Of a DNA stretch of 64,000 nt, positions 1 to 11,100 are shown one piece after another. The DNA comes from Sporisorium sorghi (lineage: Eukaryota; Basidiomycota; Ustilaginomycetes; Ustilaginales; Ustilaginaceae), in the NCBI GenBank assembly GCA_023212695.1, contig JALCCG010000068.1, positions 24,758 through 88,757 on the forward strand, given 5' to 3'. Under the pieces are notes generated by a model. That model saw only the letters and a list, made by a program, of their open reading frames with translations, was not told the DNA's origin and made no database searches. Positions within the stretch are counted from its first letter, which is position 1. Each line of letters opens with the position of its first letter. The translations under genes and the position numbers were made by a program.

Positions 1-387
1 AGTGTTCGACAATCCGACGATGGAGTGGCCGATCTTCGCCCTTGCAGCTTCGGTCCCAAGGTTGTCGTCGGTTTCTTCGATGCAATTCGTGTTTTCTCGG
101 TGCCATAGGGTGCGCTAGGTGTCGCTACGGGTCAGCGGACCAGGCAAGGTCTTCCTCACCGCCGTGGACGCCATCGAGAGCCAGGAAGGACGGATTCCCC
201 CCTTACGAGAGGCAGTCTGACTTCTCGACGCCGTTACTCCACAACGGCTCGGTCAATCCTTACCCTAAAAGTGTTGAGGGATAGCCCTCATGTTCGGCTT
301 TCGATCTGGAGGACTCCTTGACGTCGTAGGCAAAAAATTTGGTTCGTCACGACCGAAAAAAAATAAATAAATAAATAAATTCGCCAT
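1..387. other. Left-edge non-coding stretch
   Basis: I see no supportable gene here. Positions 262-387 are near-identical, in inverted orientation, to the 3' flank of the second tRNA-Ser gene (41636-41767). A TAAA-type tandem lies at about 359-380. The first 260 bases may belong to the end of a gene outside the window, but no frame looks convincingly coding. Confidence 0.5.
359..387 (-). terminator. A/T tract, likely Pol III terminator
   Basis: Immediately 3' of the minus-strand tRNA-Ser the sense strand carries repeated ATTT units and then a run of Ts. RNA polymerase III stops at such T runs. The other tRNA-Ser copy has a longer pure T tract at the same place. Confidence 0.55.
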
Positions 388-499
388 CGACGCCTGAGAG
401 ATTCGAACTCTCGCCCTCAGAGAGGATATCCTTACATTCGAAAATTCGAACTGCTTATGTAATAGCAGGGATACGTGTTAACCACTCCACCAAAGCGTC
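388..499 (-). tRNA. tRNA-Ser (anticodon GCU), intron-containing
   Basis: On the minus strand this folds as a type II tRNA. The acceptor stem is GACGCTT with AGGCGTC and discriminator G. The anticodon stem is TATCC with GGATA, and the loop carries GCT, which reads AGC and AGU serine codons. There is a CCTC/GAGG variable arm and a T arm GAGAG-TTCGAAT-CTCTC. A 30-nt intron (433-462) sits one base 3' of the anticodon, the canonical place, and contains an AAGCAG stretch able to pair with the anticodon region. The mature length is 82 nt. The gene is identical, intron included, to the copy at 41524-41635 on the other strand. Confidence 0.95.
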
Positions 500-1538
500 T
501 GGACTTGAGATGTGGAGTAAACTGAGGCTATATGAAGCGCCAAGCTTGTTTTTCACACCAGGCGTCGACCGGAACCACTTCCGAGAAAGAACCGAGCGCC
601 GCCTTCAACTTTATGAGACCGCGAATTTGAGGCTTCGTGGGAGATGAAGTCCAGGCGAAGAGCGCCGGGACGGTTTGGCGGCGCTTTTCGAGCATTCTCG
701 CTTCTCGGACTGCGAACTGCTGCTCGTGGCATGCACGTTTGCTTCTACGGAGAAGGGCGATGTGCATCTTTTGCTGTCACGACCAAAAAAAGTCTAAATT
801 GAGTTTCAGAAATTGAAGCGTCAAGATCTGCATAGGAGTTCCAACGACGCCAGCTTGCAACAGCCGCGCGCAGCATGCCTCGTCACAAGGGGCAGATTCG
901 GTCAAGCGACACGAGAGTCGAGACTTTCGAGGTTGGATCTGCAGTCAATCATGAAAGCGAGGCAGTTGCAGCGTTTCACAGCAGATCAAACCTTAGTGAA
1001 GAGACGAGCGCAGTAGTGCAAGTCTTAGACACGCCTTTGTTGCTGCACCGCTGAACCCCTTTGACGGCTCGCGTTCCGTGGTCGAGAGAGGTGTGCATCT
1101 GGAATGCATGGAAGTCCGTGTCTCCTCTGTCAGTCCTGGGGAGAAAGCACTTGTTGGGCTGTGTTATGAACGAATCAGCGCCTGAGGCATCGCATAGCGT
1201 AGGCGTTGGACGGAATTGAATGCGCAACACCGTGAGCCTCGAACCTTGGACCACGGAGCAAGAGTCTGAGTGTGATGCATGTAAATCACTGTAGCGAGGA
1301 TGCGCACAGTGCACGCAACGCCCTTATGAATACGCTTGCGCAGAGGACAAAGCTAGATCGCCCTCCTGCCTATGGTCGCCCTGCTTGACTTGCCTTATAG
1401 CTCGAGCCCCTATTGAACCGTCTCTTCACTGGCAGAAACGCTACCAACACCATCACTGCTGTCCTCGTCACCAACACCATCTCCCCCACCGGTACGAGCA
1501 CTCACATCCATCAACCCTCTCAGTGATTGCGACTCAAC
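500..1538. other. Intergenic region upstream of the GPI-protein gene
   Basis: No gene supported. Only short frames without coding character are present. The last 150 bases are C/T- and CAC-rich, as expected for a fungal core promoter and leader. A TATA-like CTTATAG lies near 1392. Confidence 0.4.
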
Positions 1539-2585
1539 ATGCGCTTTGATCGACTCGCTGTAGCAGCTGCAGCCGCTGTCGCTGCAACGATGCTCGGCTT
1601 GGTCGAGGCACAGACCTCGGCGTCGATCATCACCGGCGACGGCCCTCCCGCCCCGAGCCTGTCACGCACGGCAGCGCTGGGCAGCTGGACGCCCAAGCCC
1701 GCGACGGACGGCCTGGCGCCCGCTTCGCTCGACGGCATGGGCCGCACGATCTACATCAACAGTGCGAGCGACTTTTGCCTGCTCATGCCGCCCGATCCGA
1801 CCACGCAGAACTTGGTAGACGCCGAGGCCGTCGCGGTCGCGTACTGCATCAACCCCGTCAATGGCTCGCGACCGATGCCGGACAAGCTGATCAAGACTGC
1901 GCACTTTCGACGCACGCCGAGCTACGTGCAGATCTCGGGCACGTACGACCCGGCCGTGATGAACCTGGGCGCCAACGACTGCGGCGGCGAGTACGATTCC
2001 GAAGGTGCTGAGGGCGTGGGCAACCCGGCGGGCGTGACGATGCGCAACGGCAGCTACTTTACGCAGTTCCTGGGCGCGTGTGATATCCCGGGCAGCCCCG
2101 TGTTCTGCCTGCGCATGTGCCCCAGCTACGAGTATTGCAGGAACACGTTCGATCTGATGGGCTGCCTGTGGAACCAGCCTGGCGATTACGACGAGCCGCA
2201 GGCGTTTACGAACTGTGATGCTAATGCGGATCTGCCTATTGGCGTATACAACAGCAGCTACACGTTCCGCCAGGGGATGAGTGTCACGCCGCCGCCGGTG
2301 AGTGCGCCGGCGTCGTCTAACTGCCGCACGGTCGCGTCGCCTAGTGCGAGCGGTGTGACGTACAGTTGGAACCAGGCGGCGGCGGCTGCTGCTGCTGCTG
2401 CTGCCACGACGACTTCTGCCTCACCGAAATCCTCCAATGGCGGCTCGTCCACGTCTTCGAATGGCAGCGGCAGCGGCAGTAGCAGCAAGAGCGGCGCTGC
2501 ATCGGTGCTGGATCCCATTAGCGTGCACGCTCTCGGTGTCATGGTCGCGCTCGGAGTCGTCGTTGGCGGCGTCCTCCTTGGCTAA
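1539..2585 (+). CDS. GPI-anchored secreted glycoprotein ('macrofage activating glycoprotein' family)
   Basis: This 348-residue protein starts at the ATG at 1539. The frame is open to 1527, but only through a TTG. Residues 1-24 form a signal peptide (Ala/Val-rich core, likely cut after VEA). The cysteine-rich middle has blocks such as GSWTPKPATDGL, SDFCLLMPPDPTTQNLVDAE, AVAYCINPVNGSRPMP and RNTFDLMGCLW. N-glycosylation sequons are visible (NGS, NSS). After a poly-Ala run and a Ser/Gly/Asn-rich stalk, a hydrophobic C-terminal tail ending in GVLLG is a GPI-attachment signal. The family is widespread in basidiomycetes. The databank name comes from an immunological assay and does not state a function. 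I expect a cell-surface or wall protein. The biochemical role is unknown. Confidence 0.85.
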   Translation: MRFDRLAVAAAAAVAATMLGLVEAQTSASIITGDGPPAPSLSRTAALGSWTPKPATDGLAPASLDGMGRTIYINSASDFCLLMPPDPTTQNLVDAEAVAVAYCINPVNGSRPMPDKLIKTAHFRRTPSYVQISGTYDPAVMNLGANDCGGEYDSEGAEGVGNPAGVTMRNGSYFTQFLGACDIPGSPVFCLRMCPSYEYCRNTFDLMGCLWNQPGDYDEPQAFTNCDANADLPIGVYNSSYTFRQGMSVTPPPVSAPASSNCRTVASPSASGVTYSWNQAAAAAAAAAATTTSASPKSSNGGSSTSSNGSGSGSSSKSGAASVLDPISVHALGVMVALGVVVGGVLLG

Positions 2586-2853
2586 ACGTAAAGCCGTGCT
2601 ATCCTAAACACTCAAAGACTTGTGTATTTCGTCCATCCTACTGTAATGAAATGCTCTGTCTTGACTCGCCAAGTGATTGTGGTGATAACGAGTGTGGGTG
2701 ATGCAAACGTTTGCTCTTGAAGAAAGGAAGCGCCAGCCCGATCTCGAGCGACGACAAGCCGATCCCATACGTTGAGCCCGTGCGTGCGGGAGGTCCTCCT
2801 CGAGGCGCTTTAAATTTTTGAACTGCGCGTCAGGCACAAAAGGCAAGGAGAAG

Positions 2854-2854
<1 letters not shown>

Positions 2855-2894
<40 letters not shown>
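2855..2894. repeat. (CT)n-(CA)n compound microsatellite
   Basis: About eight CT units are followed directly by twelve CA units in the VTS1 upstream region. Confidence 0.9.
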
Positions 2895-2895
<1 letters not shown>

Positions 2896-3464
2896 TCTCG
2901 CTACCACAGCTGTAACCAGCTGCGCCAGCGTGGCGGCAGGAATCGAGTGAGAAGCGCGCGTCTCGGCAGCTCAAGGCCAAAGTCCTTACTGGCTGGCCAT
3001 CTCACATTTCTGCGTGCCTTGTCTTCTTCCACAGTCCAGTAGTGACTTAGGCCTCAAAAAGCGGGCTTGTTCGAAGCTCGAGCAAACGTCAAAACACACA
3101 AACATCGGCCTCGAATGGGCAGTCAAGAAGGGATGGTCGTGTCTGCTAAGAGAGCTATGAGCCAAAATGCGTTGACAGCTCGAGCTAGAAAAATGGGAAA
3201 AAGGTGCGTGTCTGTTTGAGTGTGGATCTGCAAGCTGCTTGTGTCCTGCCTGCTGCTGCTGGGCGTCGCGAGTTGGTTGGTCGGTTGGTTGGCCTCTTGA
3301 GCCGTTGCGCCCTTTCCTCTCTCTGCTGCGCGCCTGGCTCATTTCAGAGTTGCTGTGTGACTCTCGAGCTTTGTCTTGTCGCAACCTGGATTTTCGCCTG
3401 TGTGTTACTCTTGACATCGTCCGTCGCTTTTGCTTCATTCAGCCTTGCTTCCTCTCCTCATCCT

Positions 3465-3467
<3 letters not shown>

Positions 3468-3496
<29 letters not shown>
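3468..3496. repeat. (CT)n microsatellite in a pyrimidine-rich leader
   Basis: An uninterrupted CT dinucleotide run of about 29 bp lies within a C/T-rich stretch upstream of VTS1. Confidence 0.9.
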
Positions 3497-3502
<6 letters not shown>

Positions 3503-3987
3503 TCCTTACGCAGGTCGACCCTCGTTCCCTTGCCTCCTCGTCGAGCAGCTTCAACAGTGCTTTGAAAGCCCTGGCTCCTCTCAACGTGGTCCCATTCCTT
3601 GTGCTTCTTTGCTTCTTTTTCCTTTCCCTCTCGACACCGTTTGGCGGCGAACACCGGCTCTGTCGCTCTCGTCTCTCGATCCACAATCAGGCCTCTCACC
3701 TCACCTCTCGAGCTCGTCCCGGTCAGCGTCCTGGACTCGCTTTCAACGCAAATCCGCTCACTCTTACTCTTGAAGAGAGGCAGCCGTAGCCACCGCCACC
3801 TCCTGTACGCGAGCGAACTTCTCAAAACGACGTGCAAGGCATCAACGCACTCCTTTTCCACGCGGCCTCACCATCGATCTGCAGTGCAGTCAAGCCGTTG
3901 GTGCGCTACATCGTCCTGAGCCGGATTCGTTCTTTCCGCTTCAGTGCACCTCGTCCTTCCACCCTGGAACCCTCCTCCCTCAGCAAG

Positions 3988-4215
3988 GTAAGTGCAAACG
4001 CTTTCCACGATGCTGCTCAGAGCTTTGGCGCATTGTTGGAGCCAAATGAAGCTGGTCGTGTGGCTGACTTTTTGTTGTTGCCTCTGTTGCTCCCACTTTT
4101 CCACCTTCATCACACGCTCGCACCCAACAACGCATGTACACCAACTTGCTTGCCTTGCATTACGCCACCATCGTCCCCGTCGCTCTTGTGTGGCGCGCCC
4201 GTTGCAACCAACCAG
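3988..4215 (+). other. Probable 5'UTR intron of VTS1
   Basis: The donor is AAG followed by GTAAGT at 3988. The acceptor is ACCAG ending at 4215, two bases before the ATG at 4218. A CTGAC branch-like motif lies near 4066, rather far from the acceptor. Removing 228 nt puts the ATG almost at the junction and explains why the frame upstream of 4218 is not protein-like. Confidence 0.5.
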
Positions 4216-4217
4216 TA

Positions 4218-6413
4218 ATGTCCGACTTTGGCCTGCTGCGATCTCCACTGACGCCTTCCAACAACTCGATCAACCGCGCCAGCTCCCCCTCTGGAAATCG
4301 TCCCACCACAATGAACCCACACAGTCGCTACTCGCTCGGTAAGGGCGCTTCCACCGAGCACATGATGCGCCTCGCTCAACAGGGCAACACGCCCCACGAC
4401 GGCAGCGTTCGCAGCCCCTCCATCGGCGGCGCTGCTGCTATGCCAGCCGCCACCGGCCCGCGCAACCTCCGTCCCAGCTCCGAAATGCTTCCCAACATGA
4501 ACCACCACGGCACACCGGAAACCGAAGCCATCGACCGCTGGTTCGAGGATCTGCAGCACTACGAAGCTACGCTCGAAGAGATGGCCGCTGCCTCGCTCGA
4601 TCAGAACTTCAAAGAAGAGCTCAGCGCCATCGAGCAGTGGTTCCGCGTCCTCTCCGAGGCCGAACGCACCGCCGCGCTCTACAGCCTGCTCCAAGAATCG
4701 ACGCAGGTCCAGATCCGCTTCTTCATCACCGTCCTCCAGCAGATGGCTCGCAGCGACCCCGTCTCGGCCTTGCTCTCGCCCAGCCACCACAACAGCTCCA
4801 TGGCCGATCAGATGGAAGCCAAGCTGGCCAGCCTCGGCCTCAAGTCGCCCTCGGCCATGAAGGCGCCCGCCTCGCCCGGCAACCGAGGCTACCGTCAGTC
4901 CTCGGACGCTGCCGGCTTCCTCTCGCCCAACGTGGCTGCCATGTACAGCCCTGGCAACGCCGATGCCGCCTCGACGCTTGCGGCGCAGCGCGCCAAGCTC
5001 AAGGCCAACCGCACTTCGGCGCCCGGCACGCTGATTGGAGAGAGCCGCAACTACTCGGGTGGACAGCTCGATCAGGTGCAGGAGCGCGGCGGCTCGCCCA
5101 ACCCGCAGCAACAGCAGCAGCGCACGCTCTCGGGCGACCACTCGCGACCCAAGTCGACCGATCTGAGCAACAACGTCGGACGCTCTCCCCGCGCAAGTGG
5201 TCCGCTCGACGACCAGCTCTCGCCCATCAGCGCCACGGGCAACTGGTCGAGCATGGTCAACACGCCGCTCGTGCCCATGTTTACCGACAACGACAAGGCC
5301 GGCACGGGCGAGGCCAATGTCAACCTCGACTCTGCCGCCGCTCAGCTGGCCAATCTGCAGCAGCAGCAGCAGCAGCAGCAGCAGCGGCAGCAGCACCTCG
5401 GTGGCGGCAACGGCCGCGTCATGGTTGACCCGGACGTGCCCCGCTACCGTCGCAAGAGCAACCAGAACACGGGCGCCGGCGGCTACGGTCACGGAGCCAA
5501 CATGTTTGACCAGTCCAGCCCGGGCGTCTCGCCCAACATCGGCATGCAGTCTGGCTGGGGTCAGAACGACAACTTTGGTCGCGGCGGCCTCAACGCCGGC
5601 CCGAATGCCTTTGGCAACAACAGCAACGGCGGCAACCAGTTCAACATCCCACCCATGAGCCCCAACGCGCTTGCAGGCCTGCAGAGTCCGTCGGGCGGTC
5701 TGGCCAACCCGCTCAACCTGCAAATGATGAACATGATGGCTGCGATGGGCGGACTCAACCTGAACAACATGAACGGCGCGCAGCTGCTCGCCATGCAGCA
5801 GCAGCTGTTGCAGAACCAGCAGACCCTGTCGGTGCTTGCTCAGCAGCAGCAGATGCAACAACAGCAGCAGCAGCACGGTCGCAACCTTCGCGCGTTCGGC
5901 GGAGGAGCGCTGTCGCCTGGGATTGGAGGTCAAGCGGGCCGCAAGAGTCCAAGCACCGGTACCTCGCCTTCCGGTCGATCTGCAGCGCTGCCCGGCTCGA
6001 CTGCTGGTGGCAGCAGCAGCGGCGGAGCCGCGGGTGGAGGTGCCAATGCGGCGGGAGGCGAGGAAGAGATCGCGGATCTGGCTACGCTCAACGATGTGCC
6101 CGCTTGGCTGCGCCAACTGCGTCTGCACAAGTATACCCCGAACTTTGAGACGAGCCATTGGAAGGAGATGGTGCTGATGGACGACAAGCAGCTCGAGGAC
6201 AAGGGCGTGGCGGCGCTGGGAGCGCGACGCAAGATGCTCAAGACGTTTGAGCTGGTGCGTAAAAAATACGGCATCAAGATGGACGGCGAAGACGAGCCCG
6301 GCTCGGGTGTACCGGGCAGCCACAACGACAAGGCAGCCGAGGGCGACGAGGCGGGCGAGTCCAACGATGCGCAGGAGGTGGACCGCGAGCTGGGTGGTGC
6401 TGCTTCCAAGTGA
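4218..6413 (+). CDS. VTS1: VTS1/Smaug-type SAM-domain RNA-binding protein
   Basis: This 731-residue protein binds stem-loops in mRNAs and, in yeast, recruits the Ccr4-Not deadenylase. A conserved N-terminal block at about residues 99-187 includes AIDRWFEDLQHYEATLEEMA. Low-complexity Asn/Gly/Gln/Ser sequence follows, with poly-Gln at about 381-392 and more Gln runs near 540. The C-terminal SAM domain at about 625-690 contains VPAWLRQLRLHKYTPNF and GARRKMLKTFELVRKKYG, with the basic residues used for RNA recognition in Vts1. I chose ATG 4218 because an acceptor-like CAG lies just upstream. ATG 4134 in the same frame would add 28 residues without family support. DHH1, a partner in mRNA decay elsewhere, lies at 43.2 kb. 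Confidence 0.9.
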   Translation: MSDFGLLRSPLTPSNNSINRASSPSGNRPTTMNPHSRYSLGKGASTEHMMRLAQQGNTPHDGSVRSPSIGGAAAMPAATGPRNLRPSSEMLPNMNHHGTPETEAIDRWFEDLQHYEATLEEMAAASLDQNFKEELSAIEQWFRVLSEAERTAALYSLLQESTQVQIRFFITVLQQMARSDPVSALLSPSHHNSSMADQMEAKLASLGLKSPSAMKAPASPGNRGYRQSSDAAGFLSPNVAAMYSPGNADAASTLAAQRAKLKANRTSAPGTLIGESRNYSGGQLDQVQERGGSPNPQQQQQRTLSGDHSRPKSTDLSNNVGRSPRASGPLDDQLSPISATGNWSSMVNTPLVPMFTDNDKAGTGEANVNLDSAAAQLANLQQQQQQQQQRQQHLGGGNGRVMVDPDVPRYRRKSNQNTGAGGYGHGANMFDQSSPGVSPNIGMQSGWGQNDNFGRGGLNAGPNAFGNNSNGGNQFNIPPMSPNALAGLQSPSGGLANPLNLQMMNMMAAMGGLNLNNMNGAQLLAMQQQLLQNQQTLSVLAQQQQMQQQQQQHGRNLRAFGGGALSPGIGGQAGRKSPSTGTSPSGRSAALPGSTAGGSSSGGAAGGGANAAGGEEEIADLATLNDVPAWLRQLRLHKYTPNFETSHWKEMVLMDDKQLEDKGVAALGARRKMLKTFELVRKKYGIKMDGEDEPGSGVPGSHNDKAAEGDEAGESNDAQEVDRELGGAASK

Positions 6414-8134
6414 TAAGTCGGTCGCGCTCTGCTCTTGCCAATCCCCCTTCTTTCTCTTTCTTTCTTCTGATTCGTGTATATCTCGCATTGCCATTTCAGT
6501 GTGTCTTCTGTTCCTACATTAGCTTTGAGTGTCTCAATCTGGCTGCGTCTTGGGTCTTTCGAGAAGATGGTGTCGGAAAAGATTGAGCGAGCAAGCTGAT
6601 CACGTGACGCCACTACGCGCCGAAAAAAAAAAAAAAAAAGCAAGTTAACACCAGAGAGAGAGCAACACGGAATTGCAGCAGCTCTGCCTTTTCTCGCTCA
6701 GCTTGAGGCAAAGCGCGCGCTGACGCTGCAGTCTGAGAGAGCAACACCCGGCGAGCTCGGATGCTTCTTGTGCTTGAGCGGGAGATTGAGCAACACAGAC
6801 TCCCGAGCCATGCAAAGTTGTCAACCCTGACGTGACACTCGAGGTCGAGGACAGGAGCAGGCAAGCACATGGCCTCCTCGCCCTTGCAGCTTGCATGATC
6901 GTCTTGCTCACCATCACCATCATCTCCACCGTCTACCGTATCGCGATTTTTGGTCTAGCACATCCACCACCTAGACTCGCTAGTGCCAGTATACGACCCT
7001 TAGAAGGCTATCCGACATTGGCTTCTGCCGACACACTTACATACTCGCCTTGAGCCGTACAGCCTTTTGCCGCTAAACTGACGACACTATCACACGACGC
7101 TTGTACATCACACTTGCTACGACCTTTTACGCACACCTAGTGATCACGACGCACGCCAAACTCTGTACGACTTGCTCAAATCGCTGTAGACAATCGTAAG
7201 TATCCGCACTCCCCGTTCCGCAATCGTCGCAGCACCCGAGAAGAGCAGGAGAGCGTTTAGGACCGTCCTTTCGACGACTCAGCCTTGACGCATAAGAGCA
7301 AGGCCGAAGACTCAGCGAGGCTGCACTGTCTGTAGCATCAGCGAGGTCTCGCTCGCCGCGCATGACGAGTTGGAAAAGGCGCGCGTCCTTCTGCAAGCAC
7401 AATCAACACAGGCAGATGCAGCAGACACGCACCGCTCGCTCGCTCGCTCTCTCGCTCTGCACTCAGACCAGAGTCCAACACGCAACAGCAGAGTCGCAGA
7501 GGAGAGTCTAATTTTGGTCTGGCGACACGCGCGTCTCTGCAAAAGAGAGTGGGCAAGGAAAGGGGAATTTCTCTTTTTCCGAATTTCCCCTCGCTCGACA
7601 GAAGTGCAGCAGAGCACACGGCTCTGGACGCACGCAACACAAGCAGCGGCTGGCTAAGAGACCCTCTTCTTGCGCCGCAGGAGTGTTTTTCCTCCTCGAC
7701 ACGCGCGTGCAGCGATTTCTCTCTCTCTCTCTCTCTCTCTTTCGCCTTCTGTTGGTTTCAGATTGGTCGGATGGCATGCCCGACGCCTGTCCTCCTCTGA
7801 TCGTCACGACCACCACCACACCACAGTCGGCTTCTCCTTTTCCCGTCTCACCTTCGCTTCTGCTCTTCCGACGGATCGTTCTCAGGCTTCGGACCCCTGC
7901 CGCTCGTAGATTGCAGCACTTGCCTCGAGCTTGGGATTGCGAGTGGCTGCGGCATCTTTCTCCTTCTGCGGCCAGATTCGCTTCTCCTCGTCGTTTCATA
8001 TCTCTGACATTCGACTTGATAACTCCTTTTTCTGCCACTCAGCTCCCTACCACATTCAGTAGCGACCAGCCGAACAGCAGTAGCACTACTATCCCACCTC
8101 GCAGCGGCTCGAGCCGCATCCTTCCTTCACCACA
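6414..8134. other. Intergenic region and leader of the NUM1-like gene
   Basis: No coding gene supported. A run of 17 A lies at 6623-6639 and a (CT)n run at about 7719-7741. A strong donor-like GTAAGT occurs near 7197 on the plus strand and several CAG acceptor-like sites follow (near 7680, 7760 and 8041), so spliced 5'UTR sequence is possible. No frame in the stretch looks conserved. Confidence 0.4.
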
Positions 8135-11100
8135 ATGGATCCATCAGGCCCGGACGGCAGCTCGGAGGGCCTCTTTGAAGGCAACCTCCCGCCTTCACCA
8201 TCGCCGGCCTCGAGGCTCACCTATCCCGCATCGCCCAAGGACATGCCCACATCCTCGCACCTCGCCTTCCGTCCACCGCCTCGTCCAGGCTCCTCCATGA
8301 GAAAGGGCAGGAAGAGCGACTTCAACACTCCCGCTCCTCCACCCCTTCCCACCGCACCCATGCCCACCTACGAACACAGGCCGCTCACCGACAGCACCAA
8401 CTTTGGTTCGCATCACAACAGGCTCAGCGATGCCAACCTGCTCTCCTCGCCTTCGCGTTCCACATCGCGCTCCGGTGCCTCGGGGCAGACCAGCCGTCCC
8501 TCTTCGCAGAACGGCAAGACGGTCGATCTCACACGCTCCGTGCGCGAACGTCTGCAGGTGCTGCGCGAGGAGAACGAGACCCAGGTCAACTCGGCCGGTC
8601 TCCTCGGTCAAGGCTTGCTTGGCCTGCGCACCAAGATCGAATCTCTCATGGACGAGCTTGCCGAAGAGCTCAGCGCAGCCGAGGATCACTCCGAAGACAG
8701 CCATGGCGACAAACCGGCCAATGCGAGGATTCGCGACCTCAGCGAACGCATCGAAGCCGAGATCGAAGACCTCGAGATGCAAAAGCAAAAGCTCTTCTCC
8801 GACATTACCGTTCACAGCGTCGAGGTCGCCAGTGGCAATCTCGCAGACACTTCCATGTTCAGCCTCTCCGAGACGCCTTCCAAAGCAAGCCGTGTCGCAG
8901 ATGCGATCCGCAACCTCACCGCCACTCCGGGCAAGTCACCTGCTGCGCCAACAGGCACCACACCGCGCCAAACCGATCGACGCAGCCGCAACGCCGCCGC
9001 ACGCCAGGCCAAGGCCGATACCGACCTCATCAATGAAATCCAAGCCGGTCTTGTCCAAGAGGTGCGCCGCCTCCAAGGCCTGCTCAAGGAGCGCGACGAT
9101 CAGCGCGTCTCGCTCGAACGCTCGCATGCCGAGCTCGAAAAGCAGCTCGACCAGTACAAGCCCCGTGTCATCCAGATGACCGAGACCGAAGACGCACTCA
9201 AGCAAGAGAACTGGGACCTCAACGTCTCCAAACAGAACCTCGAGGAGCAGCTCAGCGAGATCAAGTCGACGCTCAAGAAGGCTGAGCTCGACAATCTCCG
9301 GCTCAACAAAGAGATTGGCAAAGCGCGAGAGACGGTCGACTCGCAGCGACTCCAGATCGATGGTCACGTCGCCGAGATCGAGCGCCTCAACAAGACGCGC
9401 GAGACCGAGATCGCCCTCGCCAGAAGAGAGCGCGCAGGCATGCAGCGCGACGTTTCCGACCTGCAGAGCGAGCTGCAAAAGCTCCGCAACCAGCAGCTCC
9501 ACGAGCAGACCGCTGTCTCGCGCAGCGTCTCGCACAGCTTCATGTCGGACGCCGCCAACGACGAGAATGCAGATGCAGATGCGTTGGCTGCTCGCCTGCG
9601 GGCTGCCTCTGGCGAAGCTCCTCGCTCGCCAGGCGACTCGATCTACTCGGCCGACGGCGCCGTCCTCTCGCCCCTGGGCAACCGTCTCGGACGCGACAAG
9701 GAGACGCAGGACCTGCGCGCCAAGCTCGCCCTCGCCCAGCGCAAGGCTGGCAAGGATGCTGCCGAGAAGCGACGCGTGCGCGAGAAGAACGCCGAGCTCG
9801 CCAAGCTGCTCGTCAAGGCCGGCGTCAAAGTGCCCCAAGGTCTCGACGACGATGCCGAGACCAGCGAGGACGAGGAGCTGCACTGGCTCGACGAGAACGA
9901 AGCCCACAGTCCGTCGGCCAAACGACTCTCGCACATCCGCGTCAGCCGTCCCGCGTCGATGCGACCCCGACTCGGTCGCAAGATGGGCACGGTCTCGAGC
10001 AACTCGACCGACTCGATCATTGAATACGCAGAGTTCGAAGACGACTCGAACACACGCACGCCCGCAGCACCGGACGATGCCTCGCCGTCGCGCGCCAGTC
10101 TTGACGGCATGGACCCGGCGTTTGCCGACATTGATCGTGCCGACCCTGCCAATGTCAGCGTCGATAGTGCAGCATCCCGCAACGCTCCTCGAGGCCATCG
10201 CTCTCGTCCCTCCATCGGCAGCAGCCCGCTCGCTCGCAATGCGCTCTTGCCGCAGGAAGCCGATGAGCAAGAGAGCCCATCGTCGCAGCGTGTTCTGCCC
10301 AAGGGCGGACGACGCAGCGGTGCTACTGTCCGTCCCGCTTCGGCTGTCTTTGAGCCGAGCGCTCTCGGTAGCGAGCTCGGTGGTCTGGCTGCTGAGCTGG
10401 AAGCACAGGCTGGAGCTCCAGAGCTGTTCGAGGCCAGCATGCAGACTGACGAAATGCCCGATCTCGTGGCGCCAGCGTTGGCCAAGCGAGACGAGCAGCA
10501 CAAGGCTGCGATCGAGTCGATCCACAAGGAGCACGCCAGCGTCATTGAGAGCATTCACGCTGAACACGCTGCCAAGATTTCGACGTTGCAGGGTCAACAC
10601 GCCGAAGCCATCGACACGCTCAAGAAGAAGTACGATAACGAGATCGACGCGCTCTCTGCCTGCCACGAGAAGAGCTTGACCGCAAAGGACGAGAGTCACG
10701 CTGCCGCTCTGGAGTCTGCCTTGGCCGAACGCGCCAAGGTCCACGACGCTGCTATTGCAGAGGCCCGTTCGCGCCATTCGCGCGCGCTCGCCGAGCAAGT
10801 GGCCGCTTCGAGCGCCGCTCTGGCTGCTGCTGTCGCATCCCACAAGACCTCGACGGAAGACTTTGAGCGCAAGGTCAAGGAGGAGAAGGAGCTCAAGGAA
10901 GCCTCGCACACCTTTGCCCTCTCTCAGAAAGATCGCCAGCACAAGGAGACGCTCGATGCTCTGGAGGCCTCGCACGCAGAAGCGTTGCAGGACCTGCGCA
11001 ACGAGCACCAGCAACTGCTTGCTATCCGCGAAAAGGCTCTCGAGGAAGCCGATGCACAGCTCGCCGAGCGTGAGAGAGCGAGCAACGAGCTCATCGCCTC

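Larger units (their letters stand above)
262..499 (-). repeat. Inverted repeat arm A (tRNA-Ser plus about 125 bp of 3' flank)
   Basis: Aligns by eye with 41524-41767 on the plus strand. The tRNA parts are identical. The flanks differ mainly by two short tandem-slippage indels: GACT present once or twice, and TTGAG present once or twice. They also differ in the length of the A/T tract. Sequence 5' of the tRNA is unrelated between the copies, so the duplicated unit is the tRNA with its downstream flank. Confidence 0.85.
2586..4217. other. Intergenic region and long pyrimidine-rich leader of VTS1
   Basis: No coding gene supported. It contains (CT)n at about 2855-2870 running into (CA)n at 2871-2894, and a long (CT)n at about 3468-3496. 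From about 3200 the plus strand is markedly C/T-rich, typical of promoters and leaders of these fungi. The last 230 bases look like a 5'UTR intron, listed separately. Confidence 0.5.

Noticed and set aside
1..1500. Transposon or subtelomeric remnant at the left edge
   Set aside because: No transposase, reverse transcriptase, terminal repeat or telomere repeat is visible. Only the tRNA flank duplication is supported.
4110..6494. 794-residue antisense frame over VTS1
   Set aside because: It mirrors the VTS1 coding frame, has Arg/His/Val/Leu-rich composition and no family motifs. It is a by-product of GC-rich codons.
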